Assembly: GCF_016653295.1 (NCBI RefSeq)
Contig: NZ_NHSF01000019.1
Location: 1-51,523 of the forward strand
From: Halochromatium salexigens
GTDB taxonomy: Bacteria > Pseudomonadota > Gammaproteobacteria > Chromatiales > Chromatiaceae
Direction: 5' to 3'
Length of the DNA: 51,523 nt
Made by a program: the position numbers and the translations under genes. Under the pieces are notes generated by a model. The model was not told the origin of the DNA and did not search any database. It saw only the letters and a list, made by a program, of their open reading frames with translations. This document shows, piece by piece, positions 7,484 through 15,900 of this stretch (position 1 is its first letter; each line of letters begins with the position of its first letter).

Positions 7484-7801
7484 ATGGACGATACGCTGAA
7501 ACGCCTCCTCGATGCCGAGATGAAGGCCGAAACGATCGCGCAGGAGGCCGAGCAGGCCCAAGAGCGCATCATCCAATCCGCGATGCGCGATGCGCGCACC
7601 GACGATGAGCGTTTCACGGCACGCATCCCCGACCTGCACCGCAGCTTCATCAGCAAGGCCGAGGAGCGCGCCGAGCAAACCGTGGCCGAGCTGAAGCGAC
7701 GCTATGACGAGCGCCACGTGCAGTTGCGCGAGAGCGCCGAGGCGCGCGAGCAAGAGGCGCTCGAGGCCGCCTTTGCGCTGTTCCTGGACGCGCGGCGCTA
7801 G
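7484..7801 (+). CDS. V/A-type ATPase peripheral-stalk (H/G-like) subunit
   Basis: 105 residues, almost entirely charged helix: EMKAETIAQEAEQAQERIIQ, then KAEERAEQTVAELKRRYDER and ESAEAREQEALEAAFALFLD. A small coiled-coil protein at the head of a V/A-ATPase cluster fits the stalk subunit that pairs with subunit E and holds the catalytic head to the membrane part. Sequence identity in this family is low, so the call rests on length, coiled coil and position. It ends 14 bases before the subunit C start. Confidence 0.65.
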   Translation: MDDTLKRLLDAEMKAETIAQEAEQAQERIIQSAMRDARTDDERFTARIPDLHRSFISKAEERAEQTVAELKRRYDERHVQLRESAEAREQEALEAAFALFLDARR

Positions 7802-7815
7802 CGTTGCCGATCGCG

Positions 7816-8874
7816 ATGAGCCGCCTGCGCGAGCCCTATCTCAATACCCGCGTCTCGGCGATGAGCGAGCGCCTGATCGCGCCCGATGAAGTCTCGGCGC
7901 TGTGCGGCCTCTCACTCCCGGAACTCGCCCAGCGCTTCGGGCTCGAACGCTTGCTGGAGGAGCCGCATGACCGTCGTGCCAAGAGCCGCGGCGTCAAGCA
8001 GGCGCTGATCAACACCCTGCTCGATGAGCTGCGCGTCCTGATCCGCCCGATGAATGCCGTCGAGGCCGGATTGGTCTTGGCCTGGGGGCGCAAGTACGCC
8101 CTGTTCAACCTCAAGACCCTGCTGCGTGGCAAGCTCTACGAATTGGATCAGGCCGAGATCCGTGCCAACCTCTACGAGTTGCCGGAACATGTGCGCCTGC
8201 CCCAACAGGATCTGTTCCAGGCCGAGGGTGTGCTCGAACTGCTGCGCAAGCTGGAGCAGGGCCCCTATAGCCTGATTGCCAAACAGGGGCGCGAGGTGTT
8301 CGAGCAGAAACGCGACCCCTTTGCCCTCGAAGCAGCACTCGACCAACGCTACTACACCGAGATGGCGCGTCGGCTCCAGCAGGTGCCCGAGAGCGGCCAG
8401 GCCGAACTCAAGCAACTGCTCGGCGCGGTCCTCGATCGCGTTGGCCTGCTGTGGCTGTTGCGTTTCCGCTTCTCCTATGGACTCTCGCCGAGTGAGACCT
8501 TCTATCAGCTGGTCCCCTCCGTCGGGCTGTTGCATCGCGAGCGGCTGCTCAGCCTGGTCAACCTCGAGAGCCTCGAGGCAATCCTCGCCGCGCTGCCGGA
8601 GCCATTGAAGACCGCACTCGCCGGTAGCCAGAGCTTGATCGAAGTGCAGCAGCGCCTCGGCGGCCAGGTCACCCAAGAATCGCGTCGTCTCCTGACCAAG
8701 GGACACTCCGGCGTCGCTCGCGCCCTCGCCTATCTGATCCTGCGCGAGCACGGCGTGCTCATCCTCTTCTCCTTGGTCCAAGGACAGCTGCTCGGACTGC
8801 CGCGCGAACTCGTGGAGATCGCCGTTGAAGCGCATCCACCCGATTGCCCGCTGCCATTCCAGTCCGCCGCATGA
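7816..8874 (+). CDS. atpC: V/A-type ATPase subunit C (AC39/d-like)
   Basis: 352 residues from ATG 7816 (a TTG at 7804 is possible, but MSRLREPYLNTRVSAM is the better start). The all-helical protein with KQALINTLLDELRVLIRP, KYALFNLKTLLRGK, a long Arg/Gln-rich middle and a C-terminal YLILREHGVLILFSLVQGQ matches the vATP-synt_AC39 family. This subunit sits on top of the membrane rotor ring and couples it to the central shaft. The last helix (reading out to a ring-facing end) is typical. Its stop overlaps the subunit I start (ATGATG). Confidence 0.8.
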   Translation: MSRLREPYLNTRVSAMSERLIAPDEVSALCGLSLPELAQRFGLERLLEEPHDRRAKSRGVKQALINTLLDELRVLIRPMNAVEAGLVLAWGRKYALFNLKTLLRGKLYELDQAEIRANLYELPEHVRLPQQDLFQAEGVLELLRKLEQGPYSLIAKQGREVFEQKRDPFALEAALDQRYYTEMARRLQQVPESGQAELKQLLGAVLDRVGLLWLLRFRFSYGLSPSETFYQLVPSVGLLHRERLLSLVNLESLEAILAALPEPLKTALAGSQSLIEVQQRLGGQVTQESRRLLTKGHSGVARALAYLILREHGVLILFSLVQGQLLGLPRELVEIAVEAHPPDCPLPFQSAA

Positions 8875-11024
8875 TGGCCGATCATGCCGAGCACACTGAT
8901 CCCAACCGAGCGCCACCGATCTTGATGTCACGCACCCGACCACAGCTCACAGCGGCTTTGAAGCAGCAACTGTTGGCGGCCTGGGCCCTGGCACATGTGT
9001 TGTGGGCCAAGGCGCAGCCCCAACTCAAGGCCGTGGCTGCCCAGATCGGCCCGCTCTTGAGGCGCGCATCGATCGCGCTCGGTGGCGCTTGGCAGCAACT
9101 GCGATCGGCCGAGGCCTGGCGTGAGATCAGGCTGCGCTCGCTGCCGATGAAGCATGTCAGAGTATTGGTCATCACCGACGATCTGCCCCAGGCATCGCTG
9201 ACCCTGGCCGAGACCGAAAGCTTTCATCCAGACACCCGGCCGCCAGAGGAGCAGCTGTTGAGCGGCCTCCCGGGCCGCGACTATCGCGAGATCTATCAGC
9301 AGGCACATGCCCGGCTCGAGAAGATCGCCAAGGTGGTGCCAGTCGACGAGGAGCCGGATCTCGGCGAGGTGCGGGTGATCGAGCACGACGAGCTGCGTCG
9401 CATCAATGAAGAGTTGACCGAGCGCTGGGCCGAGGCCTCCCGCTTCGAGGAGGGCTTGCGGCGTATCGACGAGCAGGATCGCTTCGTGCGCGAGCAGCAG
9501 GCTTCACTGGAGAACTTCAGTAATCTCAAGATCGATCTCGGCGCGCTGCGCAACAAGACCCGCTTCCTCGACTTCTATGTCGGCGTGGTGCCGCGCGAGA
9601 ACGTCAGTCGGCTGCAGGGCGCGGTCACCCTCGCCGATCACCTGCTGTTTACCTACCTTGAGCGCGACCAGAGCACCCATGTGGTCATCGTCGGGCCGCG
9701 CGGTGAGAAAGAAAGCCAGCTAGCCTCGGTGCTCAGCTCGGCGAGCTTCCAACCCTTGCCGATCCCCGCCGGCCTCGCGGACACGAGCCCTGAGCACAAA
9801 TACGATGAGCTGACCGCCGAGCGCAACCGCCTGCAAGCCGAGCGCGAGGCCTTGAACGCCGAGGTCGAGGCCTGGGGGCAAGCGCACCGCGACCTCCTGC
9901 GCTCGACGCGGCGATCCCTCATGCTGGCCGCCCCCTTCGTGACCCTTGATCCATCGATCCGCAGTGCCGGCCATCTGGCCGTGGTCTGCGGTTGGGTCCC
10001 GGCGCGCGCGGTCGAGGATCTCGAGGCACGCTTGGGTGTCAGTCTCGCCCTACCATTCGAACTCGAAAGCCGCGATCCGCGGCCCGCCGAGCGCCCGCTG
10101 GTGCCAACGGTCCCGTCCGCCAACCGCTTGCTCGCGCCGTTTGCGATGCTGGTCAAGCAATATGGCATCCCGCAATACGGCGAGGTCGACCCCACGCCGC
10201 TATTCGCGGTGACCTTCTTGTTGATGTTCGGCTCAATGTTCGGCGACATCGGCCAGGGTGCGGTGATCGCTGGCGTGGCCTGGGCGTTGCGCGCCAAGCT
10301 CGGTCGCTTCTATCGGTTCGGCGTCATGGCTGGCCTCTCATCGATGGTCTTTGGCGTCCTCTACGGCAGCATTTTTGGCTACGAGGAGATCCTGCCCGCG
10401 CTCTGGATGAGCCCGATCCACCACCCGATCCTGATGCTCAAGATCGCGCTCGGCTACGGTGTCCTGTTCATCGCCATCGCCTGCGGACTGGCCATCTACA
10501 ACCGGATCGCGGTCAAGGATCTCAAGGCCGCGGTGTTCGGTCATCATGGCCTCATCAATCTCGTGTTCTATCTGGCGCTGATTTGGGGCGCCGTCGGCAT
10601 CGCCACCCGCAGCAGCTTTGGCACCGCCCCGCTGCTCTTGGTCATCGGGGCGCTGATGGCGCTCGCCGGCTATGCCTGGTCCCATCTGCAGGCGCCGACT
10701 GGCGAGAAGATCCTGGTGGTGTTTATCGAAACGCTGGAGACCGTGATCGGCTACATCTCCAACACCCTGTCCTTTCTCCGCGTCGCTGCCTTCAGCCTCA
10801 ATCATGCCGCTCTCTCACTGGCCGTGCTCACACTCGCCGCCATGATGGGGCCCGCCGGCCACGTCATCACCGTGATCCTTGGCAATGTGTTCGTGCTGGT
10901 GCTCGAAGGCGGCATCGTCATGATCCAGGTGATGCGCCTCCAATACTATGAGGGCTTCTCGCGCTACTTCTCCGGTGATGGACATGAATTCTCGCCACTC
11001 AAGCTGCGTCGCGGCCCGGTCTGA
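8871..11024 (+). CDS. atpI: V/A-type ATPase subunit I (116 kDa/a-like) with N-terminal extension
   Basis: 717 residues from ATG 8871, which overlaps the subunit C stop. The family core begins near MKHVRVLVITDD (residue 93, ATG 9147): a cytoplasmic domain with long coiled coils up to about residue 390, then membrane helices beginning QYGIPQYGEVDPTPLFAVTF, with FGSMFGDIGQGA, FGVLYGSIFGYEE and ETVIGYISNTLSFLRVAAFSLNHAAL, the segment holding the arginine that faces the rotor ring. It forms the ion half-channels. The first 92 residues, predicted as one or two amphipathic helices, are absent from usual relatives. Other possible starts are 8925 and 9147. Confidence 0.85.
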   Translation: MMADHAEHTDPNRAPPILMSRTRPQLTAALKQQLLAAWALAHVLWAKAQPQLKAVAAQIGPLLRRASIALGGAWQQLRSAEAWREIRLRSLPMKHVRVLVITDDLPQASLTLAETESFHPDTRPPEEQLLSGLPGRDYREIYQQAHARLEKIAKVVPVDEEPDLGEVRVIEHDELRRINEELTERWAEASRFEEGLRRIDEQDRFVREQQASLENFSNLKIDLGALRNKTRFLDFYVGVVPRENVSRLQGAVTLADHLLFTYLERDQSTHVVIVGPRGEKESQLASVLSSASFQPLPIPAGLADTSPEHKYDELTAERNRLQAEREALNAEVEAWGQAHRDLLRSTRRSLMLAAPFVTLDPSIRSAGHLAVVCGWVPARAVEDLEARLGVSLALPFELESRDPRPAERPLVPTVPSANRLLAPFAMLVKQYGIPQYGEVDPTPLFAVTFLLMFGSMFGDIGQGAVIAGVAWALRAKLGRFYRFGVMAGLSSMVFGVLYGSIFGYEEILPALWMSPIHHPILMLKIALGYGVLFIAIACGLAIYNRIAVKDLKAAVFGHHGLINLVFYLALIWGAVGIATRSSFGTAPLLLVIGALMALAGYAWSHLQAPTGEKILVVFIETLETVIGYISNTLSFLRVAAFSLNHAALSLAVLTLAAMMGPAGHVITVILGNVFVLVLEGGIVMIQVMRLQYYEGFSRYFSGDGHEFSPLKLRRGPV

Positions 11025-11085
11025 CCCTGCTTGATTTCGCAACCGACCCCTTTATTCCGACTCTCGACCCCTGAGGAATGCATCG

Positions 11086-11541
11086 ATGTACTGGCTCGTA
11101 GCACTGATCTCCTTCGCCATCGTCGGTCTGATCCTGACCGGCATCGCGCTCGAACTGCGACCGGCCAACAGGCCGCTGCAACTGCCGCGCTGGACAGCAC
11201 CCGCGATGGGTACTCAGCTCGTGGTCTTCGTCGGCGCGCAGCTCGGGCTGCTGGTGCTCGGTATCAATGAGGCCTTCGCACAGGAGGTGGTCAACGGCGC
11301 CGAGGTCGACGTGGTCGAGATCAGCACCGGCATGGGGCTCGCCATCATTGGCGCCGGCATCCCCACCGCCCTCTCGACGATCGGCGCCGGCATCGCCGTC
11401 GGCCCGATCGGCGCCGCCTCGCTGGCCGCGATCACCGAAAAACCCGAGAACCTTGGCCGCACGCTCATCTATCTGGGGCTTGCCGAGGGCATCGCGATCT
11501 ATGGCTTGGTCGTCTCGATCCTGCTCCTGAACCGCATTTGA
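11086..11541 (+). CDS. atpK: V/A-type ATPase membrane rotor (proteolipid) subunit K
   Basis: 151 residues with four hydrophobic segments (about 3-22, 43-62, 80-115, 126-149). The second pair is a clear c-ring hairpin: GAGIAVGPIGAASLAAITEKPENLG then GLAEGIAIYGLV, with the ion-carrying glutamate E134. The first pair lacks a counterpart glutamate and does not read as a copy of the hairpin. The Gln of the first helix that helps bind sodium is replaced by Val (V105), and residues after E134 are Gly-Ile rather than Ser-Thr, although Y139 is present. I infer a proton-type site. GAGGA ribosome site before ATG 11086. Confidence 0.8.
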   Translation: MYWLVALISFAIVGLILTGIALELRPANRPLQLPRWTAPAMGTQLVVFVGAQLGLLVLGINEAFAQEVVNGAEVDVVEISTGMGLAIIGAGIPTALSTIGAGIAVGPIGAASLAAITEKPENLGRTLIYLGLAEGIAIYGLVVSILLLNRI

Positions 11542-11592
11542 ACGGCCACTTGGATCCCCTGCGAAACGCTGCCAGCCCCGCATGAGCCCCGC

Positions 11593-12000
11593 ATGAGCGA
11601 GACCGACTCCAACCTCAGCCCGTCCGACGCCCCGGCGGCCTCGGGCACGCACACCCCGCCGACGCGGATGCTCTTTCTCGGCGACGACAGCCTCGCCGAG
11701 GGCTTCAGCGTGATCGGCTTCGAGACCTATCCGAACCCGGAGCCGAGCGCCGTCGATCGGGTGTTCCGCGACCTGCTCTCCGCCCGCGATCAGGCCTTCG
11801 TGATCGTCGATGACGCGGTGATGCAGATGGAGGTCGAGCACCTGAAACGGGTCCGCCGCGAGGGCGGGCGCATCGTCGTCGTCGCCGTGCCCCCTTTGTC
11901 GGCGCCGCCCCGGCTCGGCAGTGAGGTGGCGGAGCGGCTCGCGAGCATGTTCGGCGGCGCCAATCTTCTGCAACCGACCGCGACCAAGGACTCGACGTGA
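11593..12000 (+). CDS. atpF: V/A-type ATPase subunit F
   Basis: 135 residues. After a disordered Ser/Thr/Pro leader of about 24 residues comes RMLFLGDDSLAEGFSVIGFE, then ARDQAFVIVDDAVM and a hydrophobic strand RIVVVAVPPL, the Rossmann-like fold of the ATP-synt_F family. Subunit F sits on the central shaft and is involved in coupling. Its last bases overlap the subunit E start (GTGA). Confidence 0.75.
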   Translation: MSETDSNLSPSDAPAASGTHTPPTRMLFLGDDSLAEGFSVIGFETYPNPEPSAVDRVFRDLLSARDQAFVIVDDAVMQMEVEHLKRVRREGGRIVVVAVPPLSAPPRLGSEVAERLASMFGGANLLQPTATKDST

Positions 12001-12638
12001 CCCAAGCAGACCAGCTCGAGAACGCCATCCTGGCCCGCGCCGAGCGCCTGGCCACGGAATATCGCGAGCGCGCCCAACGTGCACGCGACACCATCCTGCG
12101 CGAGGCGGCGGAGAAGCTACGCCTGCGCGAGCAACGCGAGGAGGCGATCGCCAAGAGCCTGGGCGAGCGTGCCTACCGCCAGCAGGTCCAGGCCGAGGAG
12201 CTCAAGCTCCAGAGCCAGCTCGACCTGGTGCGCTGGAATCTGGTGCGCGATGTCGAGGCCCGGCTCGCCGATCAGATGCGCGCGCATCGTGAGCAGAGCG
12301 AGGCCTATGTGCAGACCTTGACGGCCTTTATCGCCACCGCCCTCGCCGAGATCGAGCGCGCGGAGGTCGAGGTGCGCGCCAACGGTGCCGATCTGAAACT
12401 ACTCAAGGCGCACTGGGCCGATATCCTGGCCGCGCTGCCCGACAGCACCCAAGCCAGGCTGGGCGAGGAACCGATCGAGACCCTCGGCGGCGTGTTGGTC
12501 GCGAGCAACGACGGGCGTATCCGGGTCGACAATACCTTCGAGGGGCGCCTGGCACGCTTGCGATCGCGCCTGCAGCAAGTCATCCTGGAGCGGCTGGTCC
12601 CGAGCGGCTTCGAAACCGGCAGTATCTTCGGGGGCTGA
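11997..12638 (+). CDS. atpE: V/A-type ATPase subunit E
   Basis: 213 residues, GTG start overlapping the subunit F stop by four bases. The N-terminal half is a long charged helix (EYRERAQRARDTILREAAEK, LRLREQREEAIAKSL) and the C-terminal half is a small alpha/beta domain with ETLGGVLVASNDGRIRVDNT and the final FEGRLARLRSRLQQVILERL. That is the vATP-synt_E pattern: a peripheral stalk subunit linking the A/B head to subunit I together with the small stalk protein. Its stop overlaps the start of subunit A (TGATG). Confidence 0.85.
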   Translation: MTQADQLENAILARAERLATEYRERAQRARDTILREAAEKLRLREQREEAIAKSLGERAYRQQVQAEELKLQSQLDLVRWNLVRDVEARLADQMRAHREQSEAYVQTLTAFIATALAEIERAEVEVRANGADLKLLKAHWADILAALPDSTQARLGEEPIETLGGVLVASNDGRIRVDNTFEGRLARLRSRLQQVILERLVPSGFETGSIFGG

Positions 12639-14440
12639 TGCCGATGAGCGAGCGCAACAACCAAGGCTTTGTCCGGATCATCAACGGGCCCATCGTCACC
12701 ATCGACCTGCCGGGTATCCGCAGTGGCGAGCAGGTCAAGATCGGTGAGCTGGGACTGGTCGGCGAGGTCATCTCGCTGAATGGCCGTGAGGCGACGGTGC
12801 AGACCTATGAGAGCACCGACGGCGTGCGCCCCGGCGAGCCGGCCGAGGGCCTCGGCTGGCCACTGTCGGTCGAACTCGGCCCCGGTTTGCTCGGCGGCAT
12901 CTTCGATGGCATCCAGCGCCCGCTGGAGAAGATCGCGCTGCAGTCCGGCGACTACATCCGCCGCGGACTGGCCTTGCCAGGACTGGACCGCGAGCGCCAA
13001 TGGGCGTTCGAGCCGAACCCGGAACTCGAGCCCGGCAAGCCGATCGGCCCCGGCAGCGTGCTCGGGAGCGTGCAAGAGACCGAGACCATCCTGCACAAGA
13101 TCCTGGTGCCACCTGGGCTCGAGGGCGAGCTGACCGAGCTTGCGCCCGCCGGCGACTACGAGATCGAAGCGACCATCGGCCATCTGCGCGACCGCCAGGG
13201 GCACAGCCATCGCTTGAAGCTGTTCCACCGCTGGCCGGTGCGCAAGCCGCGCCCCTATCGACGTCGCGATGACGGCATCTCGCCGCTGATCACCGGCCAG
13301 CGCGTGATCGACAGCTTCTTTCCGCAGCTCAAGGGCGGCAAGGGCGCGGTGCCTGGCCCCTTCGGGGCTGGCAAGACCGTGGTGCAGCAGCAGATCGCGC
13401 GCTGGTCGAACGCAGACATCGTTATCTACGTCGGCTGCGGCGAGCGCGGCAACGAGCTGGTCGATGTGCTCGAGAGCTTCCCGCAGCTCGAAGACCCCTA
13501 CACCGGCCGCAAGCTGATGGAGAAGACGCTGCTGGTGGCCAACACCTCGAACATGCCGGTGGTGGCGCGCGAGGCCTCGATCTATGTCGGCCTGACCATG
13601 GCCGAGTACTACCGCGACATGGGCTACGACGTGGTCATGCTCGCCGACTCCACCAGCCGCTGGGCCGAGGCCCTGCGCGAGGTCTCCGGGCGGCTCGGGC
13701 AGATGCCGGTCGAGGAAGGTTATCCGGCCTATCTGTCCTCGCGTCTGGCCGCAGTCTACGAGCGCGCGGGTCGTGTCGAGACCTATGATGCCGGTCCCGG
13801 CTCGGTGACCCTGATCGGTGCCGTCTCCCCGCCCGGTGGTGACTTCTCGGAGCCGGTGACCAGCCATACCAAGGACATCATCGAGACCTTCTGGGCGCTG
13901 TCCAAGGAGCTGGCCGATGCGCGCCATTACCCGAGCATCGACTGGGTCACCAGCTTCTCGGCCCATGTCCACGCCGCCGCCGAGTGGTGGCACAAGGAGG
14001 TCGATCGGCGCTGGGAGGCCCGCCGCACCCAGTCGCTGGCACTGCTCGCGCGCGATGCCGAGCTCTCACGCATCGTCAACCTGGTCGGCCCCGAGGCGCT
14101 CTCGGACGCCCAGCGCTGGCAGCTCGAGGGCGCGGCGCTGATCAAGGAGGGAGTGCTGCAGCAAAGCGCGCTCGACGAGGTCGACACCTTCTGTTCGCCG
14201 CAGAAGCAATTCGCGCTGCTCGATCTGGCCCTGTCGATCTACGACAAGGGCATGACCCTGATCGAGCTGGGCGTGCCGGTGAGCCACCTGCAAGACCTGC
14301 CGCAGTTGGCCAAGGCACGGCGCTGCAAGTCGATGTACAACAGCGATCAGGTCGCGAGCATCACCGCTCTCACGCGCGAGACCGAGGATGCCTTCGAGGC
14401 GATCCGACTCGAATATGCGAAGCAGCACAGCGATGATTGA
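12638..14440 (+). CDS. atpA: V/A-type ATPase catalytic subunit A
   Basis: 600 residues, the usual length. Walker A is GPFGAGKT at about residue 240, followed by the family motif YVGCGERGNELVDVL. The subfamily non-homologous insert precedes it, with LVPPGLEGEL and RWPVRKPRPY. DVVMLADSTSRWAEALRE contains the Walker B Asp and the Ser/Arg region, and LIGAVSPPGGDFSEPVT is also typical. It hydrolyses or makes ATP in the A3B3 head. Starts MPMSERNN; an ATG two codons later is possible. A 51-base gap separates it from subunit B. Confidence 0.93.
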   Translation: MPMSERNNQGFVRIINGPIVTIDLPGIRSGEQVKIGELGLVGEVISLNGREATVQTYESTDGVRPGEPAEGLGWPLSVELGPGLLGGIFDGIQRPLEKIALQSGDYIRRGLALPGLDRERQWAFEPNPELEPGKPIGPGSVLGSVQETETILHKILVPPGLEGELTELAPAGDYEIEATIGHLRDRQGHSHRLKLFHRWPVRKPRPYRRRDDGISPLITGQRVIDSFFPQLKGGKGAVPGPFGAGKTVVQQQIARWSNADIVIYVGCGERGNELVDVLESFPQLEDPYTGRKLMEKTLLVANTSNMPVVAREASIYVGLTMAEYYRDMGYDVVMLADSTSRWAEALREVSGRLGQMPVEEGYPAYLSSRLAAVYERAGRVETYDAGPGSVTLIGAVSPPGGDFSEPVTSHTKDIIETFWALSKELADARHYPSIDWVTSFSAHVHAAAEWWHKEVDRRWEARRTQSLALLARDAELSRIVNLVGPEALSDAQRWQLEGAALIKEGVLQQSALDEVDTFCSPQKQFALLDLALSIYDKGMTLIELGVPVSHLQDLPQLAKARRCKSMYNSDQVASITALTRETEDAFEAIRLEYAKQHSDD

Positions 14441-14491
14441 GCGCGCCCTCTTCGTTTGGAATCCCGTCCCCAGCAGCATGCACCGCCTGTC

Positions 14492-15871
14492 ATGAGCATC
14501 AAAGAATACCGCACCGCCAGCGAGGTCCGTGGCGGCCTGATCCTGGTCCGCGACACCCCTGGCGTCGCCTTCGGCGACCGTGTGCGCATCAGTGATGGGC
14601 GCGGCGGAACCCGCGATGGCCAGGTGATTCGCGCCTCCAACGAGGAGGTGATGATCCTGGTCTTCGAGGGCACCGATGATCTGGACCTGGAGGCGGTCTG
14701 GGTGCGCTTCCTCGATGAGCCAGTCGAGATCGCGCTCTCCCCCGAGATCCTCGGGCGCGAGCTAAATGGTCTCGGTGAGCCGCGCGATGGCCGCCCGCCG
14801 ATCCTCTCCCACATCCGCCGCGCGGTCGGTGGCGCGGCCATCAATCCGGCCGCGCGCAGCTATCCGCGCGAGTTCATCCAGACCGGGATCTCGACCATCG
14901 ACGGGCTGAATTCGCTCGTGCGCGGGCAAAAACTGCCGATCTTCTCGGGCTCGGGCCTGCCGCACAACCGGCTCGCGGCGCAGATCGTGCGCCAGGCCAA
15001 GCTCAAGGATGAGGACTCGAGTTTCTCGATCGTGTTCGCAGCCATGGGCGTGAGCTATGCCGACGCCAAGTTCTTCCGCGATGAGTTCGCGAGTTCAGGC
15101 GTGCTGCGCAACGTGGTCATGTTTGTCAATCTGGCCGATGACCCGCCGGTCGAGCGTCTGACCTTGCCGCGCACCGCGCTCACCGTGGCCGAGTATCTCG
15201 CCTATGACCTCGATCGCCATGTGCTCGTCGTCATGACCGACATGACCTACTACGCCGAGGCGCTGCGCGAGGTCGCCACCGCCAAGGGCGATGTGCCGGC
15301 GCGCAAGGGCTATCCTGGCTATTTGTACTCGGATCTCGCCGAGATCTACGAGCGCTGCGGGCGTATCCATGAGCGCCATGGCTCGATCACCATGATGCCG
15401 GTCGTCTCCATGCCCTCCGACGACATCACCCATCCGATCCCGGACCTGACCGGTTACATCACCGAGGGTCAGATCGTGCTCTCGCGCGAATTGCACAATC
15501 AGGGCATCTATCCGCCGGTGCACATCTCGCCGAGTCTCTCGAGGCTGATGAAGGACGGCATCGGCAAGGATGATACGCGCGAGGATCACCCCAAGGTTGC
15601 GGCCCAGCTCTATGCGCTCTACGCGCGCGCACTCGAGACGCGCAACCTGGCCAGTATCATTGGCGCCGATGAACTCTCCGAGCGTGACCGGCGTTACCTA
15701 AAATTCGCCGATGACTTCGATCAGCGCTTCGTCGGCCAAGGCGAGGCCGAGGATCGCAGTATCGAGGCCACGCTCAACCTCGCCTGGGAGTTGATCAGCG
15801 CCTTCCCACGCGACAGCCTAACCCGCCTCTCGGAGACTGAGCTGGCGAAATACTATCAGGGTAACGACTGA
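14492..15871 (+). CDS. atpB: V/A-type ATPase regulatory subunit B
   Basis: 459 residues from ATG 14492 (MSIKEYRTASEVRGGLILV). Motifs include LGRELNGLGEPRDG, IQTGISTIDGLNSLVRGQKL and PIFSGSGLPHNRLAAQI, where the P-loop lacks the Lys of the A subunit, as expected for non-catalytic B. FVNLADDPPVERL and YPGYLYSDLAEIYERCG follow. It alternates with A in the head. The antiporter nhaD begins only 29 bases after the stop, so no subunit D gene lies between them. Confidence 0.93.
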   Translation: MSIKEYRTASEVRGGLILVRDTPGVAFGDRVRISDGRGGTRDGQVIRASNEEVMILVFEGTDDLDLEAVWVRFLDEPVEIALSPEILGRELNGLGEPRDGRPPILSHIRRAVGGAAINPAARSYPREFIQTGISTIDGLNSLVRGQKLPIFSGSGLPHNRLAAQIVRQAKLKDEDSSFSIVFAAMGVSYADAKFFRDEFASSGVLRNVVMFVNLADDPPVERLTLPRTALTVAEYLAYDLDRHVLVVMTDMTYYAEALREVATAKGDVPARKGYPGYLYSDLAEIYERCGRIHERHGSITMMPVVSMPSDDITHPIPDLTGYITEGQIVLSRELHNQGIYPPVHISPSLSRLMKDGIGKDDTREDHPKVAAQLYALYARALETRNLASIIGADELSERDRRYLKFADDFDQRFVGQGEAEDRSIEATLNLAWELISAFPRDSLTRLSETELAKYYQGND

Positions 15872-15900
15872 CGCGACTCAGCCGTCAAGGAGTCTCCTCC

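Noticed and set aside
12305-13993. 562-codon open frame on the minus strand
   Set aside because: Antisense to ATPase subunits E and A, whose motifs are unambiguous on the plus strand.
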